Shown: piece by piece, positions 8,946 through 15,905 of the stretch
How positions within the stretch are numbered: position 1 is the first letter of the stretch
Layout of the letters: each line of letters opens with the position of its first letter
NCBI GenBank assembly: GCA_018263435.1
Contig: JAANXD010000088.1
Span: 1-41,497 of the forward strand
Direction: 5' to 3'
From: Candidatus Scalindua arabica
GTDB taxonomy: Bacteria > Planctomycetota > Brocadiia > Brocadiales > Scalinduaceae
DNA length: 41,497 nt
The notes under the pieces: model-generated
What the model saw: the letters and a program-made list of their open reading frames with translations, nothing else
What the model was told of the DNA's origin: nothing
Databases searched by the model: none
Program-made: the position numbers and the translations under genes

Positions 8946-9011
8946 TGTTTGGCGAGTGCGTCCTATTTATTTTCTAGTATATCAACCACCTGCATAGAAG
9001 AAGGAAGCATA

Positions 9012-9803
9012 GGGTCAGGTCTTTCATTATAACATTTCGTCTTTTACTTCTCTACTCTCTTGATAATCCGGCCTATGTGCATATCTTTGAACTCTTGGTA
9101 TTTCCTTTATACTCTCTTTTTTCTTTATCAGCTTACTGTATTTCTCTATTAACTTTCCGCTCCAAGAAATACCTGACCTTTTATTTCCCTCCATGGAAAC
9201 TCTTCATCTTTACCGGCTACGATAAATTCCTTATAGCCGGATAATGCCTCTGACTTGTCATCTCCAAATTGAGATAGTATCCAATCTGTTGTGAGAAATG
9301 GAGGTTTATTAACTTTGCCAATTATTGCTTTATAACTACTCCATTTCCATGCATAGGGGCCTTTCACCAATTTGGCTCTTACAGGATTGAGCACAATATA
9401 TCGACATAAAGCCAGGAGATATTTATCTTTATCCACCAGTATCGATTTATATCTACCTTGAAATAAATGCCCTACCCCTTTGTGCCTTTTATTAAACAAT
9501 TGAGTATAAACACCATTGAGTTGTCTCATTCCTCTGGAAAGATTGCCTTCTGGTGTTTCAATCATCAAATGATAATGATTGTCCATCAGGCAATAGGCAT
9601 GGCAAAGCCAGTTAAATCTTTCTACTACTGAATTGAGAACTTCAAGAAATCGTTGTTTGTCGCTGTCATCGAGAAATATAAGTTGTCTCGCATTTCCACG
9701 TGAAGTTACGTGATAAACTCCGCCCTCAATTTCTAAACGTAAAGGCCTTGTCATAATGGTAGAAATAATATCAAATTATTTATGATATTGCAAGACCTGA
9801 CCC
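9012..9803. mobile_element. REP-associated transposase element with 12-bp terminal inverted repeats
   Basis: GGGTCAGGTCTT (9012-9023) and AAGACCTGACCC (9792-9803) are perfectly complementary and bracket the Y1 transposase reading frame with 3 and 37 bases to spare. Similarity continues a little inside the ends (CATTATAACAT versus CAATATCATAA). Elements of this sort (RAYT, IS200/IS605-related) move through single-stranded DNA using end hairpins, so the ends are plausible boundaries. The transposase is frameshifted, so this copy probably cannot move itself. Confidence 0.75.
9027..9754 (-). pseudogene. REP-associated tyrosine (Y1, HUH) transposase, frameshifted near the C-terminus
   Basis: The open part (9149-9754, 201 aa) has the family start MTRPLRLEIEGGVYHVTSRG, the HUH metal motif NHYHLMIETP, the GHLFQGRYKSILV stretch and LNPVRAKLV. 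It stops right after GQVFLGAES. One base out of frame the sequence continues KLIEKYSKLIKKK and EIPRVQRYAHRPDY up to a TAA at 9027-9029, which matches the usual C-terminal tail of this family (IPR.QR.A.RP). Adding one A in the run GGAAAG near 9152 would restore a roughly 242-aa protein. Sequencing error is the alternative explanation. Confidence 0.85.
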
Positions 9804-9804
9804 C

Positions 9805-10392
9805 TCCCCCAACTGGATATATATACATATATGCAATGTTGCGTTGTTGTAAACAATGGAATATTTGCTTAAATTAAAACTTTCATTCTTTGGTCTAGAT
9901 TTACTGCCTGATTACGCTTGGTATGTGAGATTTGAATTTTTGAAATAAAAGCATTCTGCCTTTTCGCTCATAATTGAAAGTTTTTTCGGTTTCAGAAGAT
10001 TTTCCATTTCCGAAAAAAAGTTATCCACACCATGAGGGCCTGGATGTAGCCAACTCCATCGTAATCAGCAAGACTCCGCAGGAATCACCAGAATCAAATT
10101 AAAATTACAACTTATTGCCTATTGCGCTTGTACCAAGCTTGTTATTTTTTTATTTTGATAATTACTTGTTAATAGATTAGGATACAAGCCTGACCCAGAC
10201 AAGCTGGAAAATCCGAAATCCTAAGCACGAAATTCGAAACAAATACAAATTTTCAAATGTTCAAAACTTTTTATTTTGGCCATTTGAATTTCGGTCATTC
10301 GATATTGTTTCGGATTTCGACATTCGAATTTCGAATTCATTTTCTGTCAAAGAAAGCAAGAAATTGTCACCTTATAGAATATGGGTTTATAA
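9805..10392. other. Non-coding stretch between transposase element and siroheme gene
   Basis: No supported gene is seen in this stretch of nearly 590 bases. It contains an alternating TATATATACATATATG tract near 9820, a lone TTATCCACA (matches a DnaA box) at 10021-10029, and the family B repeat at 10207-10342. Confidence 0.6.
10207..10342. repeat. Dispersed A/T-rich imperfect inverted repeat, family B, copy 2
   Basis: The left half (AAATCCGAAATCC, CGAAATTCGAAAC, TTTTCAAATGTTC) is the rough complement of the right half (CATTTGAATTTCGG, GTTTCGGATTTCG, CGAATTTCGAATTC). Arms are about 60 bases with many mismatches. The same pattern of CAAAT/TTCCAAAC-type words is seen at 136-269 and 29392-29565. 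Confidence 0.7.
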
Positions 10393-11016
10393 ATGTCTAA
10401 GTTTTATCCAATCTATTTAGATGTTAAAGATAAGAAATGCGTTATTGTTGGAGGGGGGAAAGTGGCATACCGGAAGGTATGCAGCTTGAAAGAGGCAGGT
10501 GCTGAAGTAGTTGTGGTCAGCCCTGAAACCTGCCCTGAAATTACGGACAAGAAAGGCATTGTTTTAATAAAAAAGAATTATGATGAGAGTGTTTTAGATG
10601 GTGCCTTACTTGTTATTGCCGCAACGGATAACGAGGCAGTTAACAAAAAGGCGGCGTTGGATGCAAGGAAAAGGAACATAATTGTAAACGTGGTTGATCA
10701 CCAGGAACTTTGTTCCTTTATTGTTCCTTCAACAATAAACAGAGGAGACCTTTGTATAAGTATTTCAACCGGAGGTGCAAGTCCTGCTGTTTCTAAAAGT
10801 GTTAGAGAGGAATTGGAGGTTGTCTTTGGTTCAGAGTATGAAGAGTACCTGAATTTGCTGACTAAAATGCGCAGTATTGCAATGTCGGATATCAAAGACA
10901 GTGATAAACGCAGAAGGGCGCTCCAGCGTCTGGCGGATAAAGATATTCTGGATATTGTGAAGAATAAAGGCGTCACGGAGGCAGAGGCAAGAATAAGGGA
11001 GACAATGTTTAAGTGA
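10393..11016 (+). CDS. Precorrin-2 dehydrogenase / sirohydrochlorin ferrochelatase (siroheme synthase, Met8p/CysG-N type)
   Basis: Oxidises precorrin-2 to sirohydrochlorin with NAD+ and probably inserts iron to make siroheme. The 207-aa protein starts FYPIYLDVKDKKCVIVGGGKVA, a Rossmann site typical of the family, followed by IAATDNEAVN and NVVDHQELCSFIVPS, which holds the conserved Asp and the PS(x)xxRGDL..SISTGGASPA region. The uroporphyrinogen methyltransferase half found in full CysG is absent. Its product, siroheme, is the cofactor needed by the sulfite-reductase-like protein encoded 330 bases downstream, which strongly suggests a shared pathway even though repeats separate the two. Confidence 0.93.
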   Translation: MSKFYPIYLDVKDKKCVIVGGGKVAYRKVCSLKEAGAEVVVVSPETCPEITDKKGIVLIKKNYDESVLDGALLVIAATDNEAVNKKAALDARKRNIIVNVVDHQELCSFIVPSTINRGDLCISISTGGASPAVSKSVREELEVVFGSEYEEYLNLLTKMRSIAMSDIKDSDKRRRALQRLADKDILDIVKNKGVTEAEARIRETMFK

Positions 11017-11103
11017 GGTTGAATTACCCCTCCAGGGCTTTTTCTGCTTGAAACATGTCTACTTCAGTGATAACATGAAATTGCGATTTCCCAATAAGTT
11101 GAA

Positions 11104-11171
11104 GAAAACTTATAAATTTAAGACAACCCCCTTAATCCCCTCCTTGCGAAGGAGGGGATTAAGGGGGTTGT
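11104..11171. repeat. Perfect 23-bp palindrome, family C, copy 2
   Basis: GAAAACTTATAAATTT (11104-11119) is followed by an exact inverted repeat: arms 11123-11145 and 11149-11171, loop GCG. Apart from the outermost bases it is the same unit as at 2846-2910. The hairpin would be very stable and could also stop transcription from the siroheme gene, but no T-run follows. Confidence 0.85.
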
Positions 11172-11183
11172 AACCTGAAAAGA

Positions 11184-11320
11184 TGTAGGGTGGATTCCCG
11201 CCTGCCGGACGGGCAGGAAGGCCGTCAGGCCGAATCCACCAATACATAGATCACGATTAAAGGTGGATTTGCTACCCGCCTGAAAGACATAGTCGGGCAG
11301 GTCGCTTAATCCACACTACA
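11184..11320. repeat. GGTGGATT/AATCCACC hairpin repeat pair, family D
   Basis: The outer ends TGTAGGGTGGATT (11184-11196) and AATCCACACTACA (11308-11320) are nearly complementary. Inside, GAATCCACC (11231-11239) and GGTGGATT (11271-11278) make each half a hairpin of its own, and each half carries a CCCGCCTG..GGGCAGG type core. It looks like two related hairpin units in opposite orientation. It lies just upstream of the sulfite-reductase-like gene, so its promoter must be in or after this repeat. Confidence 0.7.
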
Positions 11321-11346
11321 CTAATATCAAAGAATAGGAGTATATA

Positions 11347-12240
11347 ATGTCGTCTGAAAATACGGATGCCGGAAAAGTTGACTTAAATGAATTGAAATCC
11401 GGCGGGTTTATAAAACAGAACCAGAAAGACCTTTTTACGGTTCGTTTAAGGGTGCCGGGAGGCAGGCTTGATATCGATAGGATGATCAAGATTGGCGAAG
11501 TGGCAAAGAAATACAGCAGGATGGGCTACTGCCATCTTAGTGTCAGGCAATCAGTTGAAATTATCGGTGTACATATTGACGACTTTGATACCCTTGTAAA
11601 GGAATTGGCAGAATTTGGCCAGCCAGTTGCATCCTGTGGTCCCAGGGTTCGCGTTCCTACAGCCTGTGGTGGTTGCGAGTACAACCCCAATGGAATTATG
11701 GATGCCCAGAAGAAGGCATTGGAGGTGGATAAGGAACATTTTGGCACACCATGCCATCACAAGTTTAAGATTTCGTTTTCCGGCTGCCCGATAGATTGTG
11801 CCAGGACACAGGGAATGGATCTGGGATTTCAGGGTATGGTGGATCCGCATTGGGAGGACGACCCATGTACCGGATGTACTCTTTGTGAGAAGGCGTGTCT
11901 GGAAGGAGCTATAGTCTCTGATGAAGATGGAAAGCCTATATTTTACAGGGAAAAATGTGTATATTGTGGAGACTGTATAAAGGCATGCCCTACAGATGCG
12001 TGGACTGCAAAACGAAAGGGTTGGGCTGTCCGTGCAGGTGGAAAGCATGGAAGGCATCCCAGGGAGTCAGATGAGATTATGCTGTTCCTGCCGGATGACA
12101 AGGTATCAGACTTTATTGGGAAAACCCTTGCCTGGTATAATAAAAACGGAAAGAGGGGAGAAAGGATAGGAGCAACTTTTGATCGTGTAGGATTGGAGAA
12201 TTACAAAGAAGAGGTTGCGCGTCCTTTTATTACAGATTAG
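11347..12240 (+). CDS. Small siroheme [4Fe-4S] sulfite/nitrite-reductase-like protein with fused 2x[4Fe-4S] ferredoxin domain
   Basis: Probably reduces sulfite or a related oxyanion with electrons passed through its own ferredoxin domain. The 297-aa protein has an N-terminal ferredoxin-like half domain (TVRLRVPGGRLD, LSVRQSVEI), a siroheme-cluster region with C107-x2-C110 (TACGGCEYNPNG) and C147-x3-C151 (SGCPIDC), and two ferredoxin motifs: C174-x2-C177-x2-C180-x3-C184 and C204-x2-C207-x2-C210-x3-C214. The layout matches small, single-subunit AsrC/Dsr-like proteins rather than full assimilatory enzymes. The first siroheme cysteine pair is C-x2-C, not the usual C-x5-C. The DsrE-like gene starts at the next base. 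Substrate is inferred. Confidence 0.82.
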   Translation: MSSENTDAGKVDLNELKSGGFIKQNQKDLFTVRLRVPGGRLDIDRMIKIGEVAKKYSRMGYCHLSVRQSVEIIGVHIDDFDTLVKELAEFGQPVASCGPRVRVPTACGGCEYNPNGIMDAQKKALEVDKEHFGTPCHHKFKISFSGCPIDCARTQGMDLGFQGMVDPHWEDDPCTGCTLCEKACLEGAIVSDEDGKPIFYREKCVYCGDCIKACPTDAWTAKRKGWAVRAGGKHGRHPRESDEIMLFLPDDKVSDFIGKTLAWYNKNGKRGERIGATFDRVGLENYKEEVARPFITD

Positions 12241-12657
12241 ATGGAAGAGAAGAAATTTATACTTTTTCTGCATAGTGGTAATTACGAAAAATTATATCAG
12301 GCAGTAATGCTGGCTATTACATCAGCCTCTATGGGGAACAAGGTCTACATTTTTTTATTCTTTTGGGCTTTAAAGAAATTTGTAACTGACAAGCTGGACG
12401 TTATTGAGTTTCCTGCCGGAATGAATGAGGAAGATAAACGCCTGTTAGAAGCCGTACCACAGGGACAGCCAAATATGCTGAAGGAATTACTGAGTGAAGT
12501 AAGCAAGATGGGCAACTTAGAGATCTATGCATGCAGCGGTGCTGTAAAGTTAATGGAGCTGGATGAAGAGCTGGTAAAAAGCAAGGTCAAAGAGATTATA
12601 GGGCTGCCCTCAATGTTGAAGATGGCAGAAGGTGCGGAAACTCAGCTCTTTATTTAA
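12241..12657 (+). CDS. DsrE-family sulfur-transfer-like protein
   Basis: Likely a cytoplasmic sulfur relay protein. The 138-aa product has the DsrE/DsrE2-type start FILFLHSGNYEKLYQAVMLA, the SMGNKVYIFLFFWAL helix region and one conserved Cys, C98, in IYACSGAVKLMEL, the position used for persulfide carriage in this family. Its ATG follows directly after the stop codon of the sulfite-reductase-like gene, so the two are surely co-expressed. DsrE proteins next to TusA-like proteins (here 13362-13604) commonly pass sulfur between each other. Confidence 0.85.
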   Translation: MEEKKFILFLHSGNYEKLYQAVMLAITSASMGNKVYIFLFFWALKKFVTDKLDVIEFPAGMNEEDKRLLEAVPQGQPNMLKELLSEVSKMGNLEIYACSGAVKLMELDEELVKSKVKEIIGLPSMLKMAEGAETQLFI

Positions 12658-12693
12658 ATAGTAATCGTAGACAAGAATTAGTTTAAAAAAATA

Positions 12694-13365
12694 GTGATTC
12701 ACATTAATCAGCATTTAGTTAACAGGATGTTAAAAGAGGCGAAGACTGCCTACCCTCATGAATGCTGTGGTTTGCTTGTAGGCGATAGTAATGATTCCGG
12801 GAAAGTAGTACGTGAGGTTTATCCGGTTGAAAATAAGAATAAAGTAAGGGCAGAGGATAGATATGAAATAGACTCTAAGGTATTTGATGAGATAGATCGA
12901 GAAGCAACAAAAAAAGGGTGGAATATAACAGGTATTTATCATTCGCACCCTGACCATCCCGCGGAACCTTCAGCATTTGATAAAGAGTGTGCAAATGTAT
13001 GGACGGAGTATTCGTACATAATAATATCAGTTAAGAACGGAGTAGAAGAAGAGCTGAAATCCTGGCGCTTCGATTCTGAGAAGTGTGAGGTTGTGGAGGA
13101 AAAATTAAAGATAAGAAGGCGCGACTTTATAATAGGTGTGTCGTTTATAGCGCTTAGCTTTAGTGCATGGTTTATCACCCCTCTAATATTTACCCTTCCT
13201 TTGTCCATAAAAGCAAAAACCAGTTCTGCCTTTATAAGCTATTTCTTAATTAGTTGGGGTTTGACTGGCATAGGTATTTATTTTGCCGGCAGGGAAGGTT
13301 ATGAGTTCATAAAGCAGGAGATATTAAAAGGTGTTTTTAGAAGAATGGTAGGTAAAATAAAATGA
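12694..13365 (+). CDS. Membrane-anchored JAMM (Mov34/MPN, M67-type) metalloprotease
   Basis: The N-terminal 130 residues form a JAMM domain with all zinc and catalytic residues: E23 (HECCGLLVG) and H83-x-H85-x7-S93-x2-D96 (YHSHPDHPAEPSAFD). Bacterial relatives release amino acids or sulfur from C-terminal Gly-Gly sulfur carriers, as Mec+ does in CysO-dependent cysteine synthesis. Here the domain is followed by a basic stretch and two membrane helices (about residues 145-170 and 180-198), ending in a basic tail; that extension is unusual. The start is a GTG without a clear ribosome site. It overlaps the TusA-like gene by 4 bases. A role in processing a thiocarboxylated carrier is inference; no such carrier is visible in the window. 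Confidence 0.85.
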   Translation: MIHINQHLVNRMLKEAKTAYPHECCGLLVGDSNDSGKVVREVYPVENKNKVRAEDRYEIDSKVFDEIDREATKKGWNITGIYHSHPDHPAEPSAFDKECANVWTEYSYIIISVKNGVEEELKSWRFDSEKCEVVEEKLKIRRRDFIIGVSFIALSFSAWFITPLIFTLPLSIKAKTSSAFISYFLISWGLTGIGIYFAGREGYEFIKQEILKGVFRRMVGKIK

Positions 13366-13604
13366 GTGAAAATACAGCAGATGAAAAAATTGATTTAAGG
13401 GGTGTTCTTTGTCCTATTAATTTTGTAAAGACAAAATTAAAACTGGAAATGATGGAGGATGGACAGATTCTGGAAGTGACCCTCGATGATGGAGAACCGA
13501 TGAGAAGTGTTCCCAGGAGTATCAAAGAAGAAGGGCATAAAGTTACAAAAGTTGAACAGTTTGATGATGGGTACAAAATATTTATAAAAAAGGGTGACAG
13601 TTAA
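13362..13604 (+). CDS. TusA/SirA-family sulfur carrier
   Basis: An 80-aa protein with the family pattern DLRGVLCPINFVKTKLKLE. C17 is the persulfide-carrying cysteine; the motif reads CPIN where TusA itself has CPxP, a variant often seen in carriers tied to sulfur oxidation or reduction rather than tRNA thiolation. The beta-strands VTLDDGEP and the end GYKIFIKKGDS fit the fold. Its ATG overlaps the end of the JAMM gene (ATGA), so it closes the block siroheme reductase, DsrE, JAMM, TusA. Confidence 0.92.
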   Translation: MSENTADEKIDLRGVLCPINFVKTKLKLEMMEDGQILEVTLDDGEPMRSVPRSIKEEGHKVTKVEQFDDGYKIFIKKGDS

Positions 13605-14127
13605 CTTGAGGAACCTCTGAAAAACATGTAGCTGTTAAGCCATTAAACGCTTATGAAGGAAAAACTGGCGTTGTATAAAGAAGGCAAGTAATGAGATTAT
13701 AGAGGATATGGTTTCAGCGTAAGTCTTCCTTTATTGGTAATATTTCAATAGCCTTTTCTACTAACTTTCCTGTCAATTTGTCACCGTTTTTTTTCTAAAT
13801 ACCGCTTTCTTACGCACAAAACAATCGATAAGACATTACTCCCTGATACATTAATAACCACGTAGCTTCATCAATTTTATTTTTTTTATCTAAATTCAAC
13901 TATCGACTCGCACCAGACTTACATATACTATGTCAAATTATATACATCATTGGCCTTAGAATAACTTGCATAAATAATGTATATAAGTTAAGGTGTATCA
14001 ATTGCCCATACCGACAGTAATGTAAAACTAAAATATTACGTAGCTTTACTGGACTGTTTTGGAAAATAAACCAAACTACATTAATTTTGTATGAATTTTT
14101 ACATAATGGTATACAAAACAACAAAAT
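13605..14127. other. A/T-rich leader region ahead of the betaine synthesis gene
   Basis: No gene is seen in about 520 bases. The two similar words ACGTAGCTTCAT (near 13861) and ACGTAGCTTTAC (near 14039) recur 180 bases apart. The last 150 bases are very A/T rich and contain the promoter-like pair at 14087-14115. An osmotic control region could lie here, but the sequence does not show one plainly. Confidence 0.4.
14087..14115 (+). promoter_or_regulatory. Possible sigma70-type promoter for the betaine synthesis gene
   Basis: TTGTAT (14087-14092) and TATACA (14110-14115) are separated by 17 bases. The -35 match is weak. Transcription would begin near 14122, only a few bases before the ATG at 14128, which has no ribosome site, so the message could be leaderless. 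Confidence 0.3.
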
Positions 14128-15783
14128 ATGATTGCAAATAGTAAACAATCTTTTGGGAAAAACCCTGTTAAGGTTCGAGAGACAGGCCATTATAAAAAGG
14201 AGTACATAGAGGGCTTCGTAGAGAAATGGGACGAGCTTATTGACTGGGAAATGCGCGCCAAGAGTGAAGGAGATTTTTTAATAAGTAGGCTAAAAGAGCG
14301 CGGGGCGCAAAGGATACTTGATGTTGCTACCGGTACAGGCTTCCATTCCGTTTGCCTGATAGAAGCAGGGTTTGATGTCGTAAGCGCGGATGGCAGCGCT
14401 GATATGCTTGCCAAGGCTTTTGAAAATGGACGGAACAAAGGCCACATTCTGCGTACTGCCCAGGCAGACTGGAGATGGCTTAACAGGGATATTCACGGGA
14501 CATTTGACGCCGTTATCTGCCTTGGCAACTCCTTTACCCATCTGTTCTCTGAACGAGACCGGCGCAAGGCGTTGGCCGAATTCTATGCAGCATTAAATCA
14601 CGATGGCGTATTAATCCTGGATCAACGTAATTATGATTCCATATTAGACCATGGGTATTCGAGTAAACATACCTATTACTATTGCGGTGACAATATCACT
14701 GTCGAACCGGAATATATTGACGACGGCCTTGCCCGCTTCAAGTATCGATTCCCTGATAACTCTCAATACCACCTCAACATGTTCCCTCTGAGAAAGGATT
14801 ATGTCCGCAAGCTTTTGCACGAGGTCGGCTTTCAGAGGGTGGAGTCCTATGGTGATTTCCAGGAAACATATCGTATGAACGAACCGGACTTCTTCTTTCA
14901 CGTAGCTGAAAAATGTTATGACGTAGGTAATAAAAAGACGGTTACCGGTGTAATCCCATATTCTGAAGCAGAGAGGACTGCAAAAAGTTATTACGATAGT
15001 GAGGATGCTGATAATTTTTATTTTACTATATGGGGCGGCGAGGATATTCACATAGGTATTTATAAATCAGATGAGGACTCCGTAGCGGAAGCAAGCAGTA
15101 ATACCGTAAAGGTTATGGCATCGCACCTCAGTTGTCTGCATGAGGACGCTACAGTATTAGACCTTGGCGCCGGTTATGGTGGTGCAGCGAGGTTTTTAGC
15201 CAGGAATTACGGCTGCCATGTAAGCGCTCTCAACCTGAGCACAATGGAGAACGAAAGAAATATTAAATTGAACAGTGAACAGGGACTGGAGGATAAAATA
15301 GATGTTGTGGAGGGCAGTTTTGAGAATATTCTCTACCCCGACGACCACTTTGATGTTGTATGGTCGAATGACGCAATTTTACACAGTAATAATCGCAGCA
15401 ATGTGCTGGAAGAAGCTGTCCGCGTGCTTAAAAGTGGAGGAGTGTTCATTTTCACTGATCCAATGCAATCAGATGATTGCCATGATGATGTTTTGCAGCC
15501 GATTTTAGACAGAATCCACCTCTCCTCGCTTGGCTCTCCGAAAGTCTACCGTGAAATGCTAAGCGATCTTGGCATGGAAGAAGTAGCTTTCTATGATCAC
15601 ACAGAACAACTCGTCAACCACTACACCAGGGTACTTGGAGAGATCGAGAAAAAAGAAAAAACGCTTTCAGAGAAAACCAGTGAAGCGTATATTACACAAA
15701 TGAAAGCAGGCCTGAAACACTGGATAGACGGGGGTAAGGACGGTTCTCTGGTGTGGGGTATTTTTATCTTTCGCAAACAATAA
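14128..15783 (+). CDS. Fused glycine/sarcosine N-methyltransferase and sarcosine/dimethylglycine N-methyltransferase
   Basis: Makes the osmolyte glycine betaine from glycine in three S-adenosylmethionine-dependent steps. The 551-aa protein is two class I methyltransferases in one chain. The first (about residues 20-275) has the SAM loop ILDVATGTGFHS at 63-74 and ends FFFHVAEKCY, as in glycine-sarcosine methyltransferases. The second (about 280-551) has VLDLGAGYGG near 342-351, DVVWSNDAILHS and FTDPMQSDD, as in dimethylglycine methyltransferases. Halophiles such as Ectothiorhodospira use two proteins, while a fused form is known in Actinopolyspora. The betaine-type transporter that follows supports the assignment. 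Which methyl step each half does here is inferred. Confidence 0.92.
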   Translation: MIANSKQSFGKNPVKVRETGHYKKEYIEGFVEKWDELIDWEMRAKSEGDFLISRLKERGAQRILDVATGTGFHSVCLIEAGFDVVSADGSADMLAKAFENGRNKGHILRTAQADWRWLNRDIHGTFDAVICLGNSFTHLFSERDRRKALAEFYAALNHDGVLILDQRNYDSILDHGYSSKHTYYYCGDNITVEPEYIDDGLARFKYRFPDNSQYHLNMFPLRKDYVRKLLHEVGFQRVESYGDFQETYRMNEPDFFFHVAEKCYDVGNKKTVTGVIPYSEAERTAKSYYDSEDADNFYFTIWGGEDIHIGIYKSDEDSVAEASSNTVKVMASHLSCLHEDATVLDLGAGYGGAARFLARNYGCHVSALNLSTMENERNIKLNSEQGLEDKIDVVEGSFENILYPDDHFDVVWSNDAILHSNNRSNVLEEAVRVLKSGGVFIFTDPMQSDDCHDDVLQPILDRIHLSSLGSPKVYREMLSDLGMEEVAFYDHTEQLVNHYTRVLGEIEKKEKTLSEKTSEAYITQMKAGLKHWIDGGKDGSLVWGIFIFRKQ

Positions 15784-15905
15784 TTTTTCAGATCTGGCCA
15801 AGATGTCTGGAAATGTAAGGATTGTAACCGTTCATGGGATAACCGGCAAGGCCTTATTCGTCAGGTTTTTACCTCATTCATTCTAACGAAGGAAAATAGA
15901 GGATT

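Noticed and set aside
10021-10029. TTATCCACA, a match to the DnaA box, taken as a possible replication origin
   Set aside because: Only one copy was found, with no dnaA/dnaN or gidA gene near and no box cluster; a single 9-mer match is expected by chance in 41 kb.
13933-14190. 85-codon minus-strand frame in the leader of the betaine gene
   Set aside because: Low-complexity, A/T-rich, no ribosome site and no family resemblance.
15795-15905. Reading WKCKDCNRSW upstream of the BCCT gene, like a zinc-ribbon transposase piece
   Set aside because: Too short, no start, and no matching ends or neighbours; could be chance.
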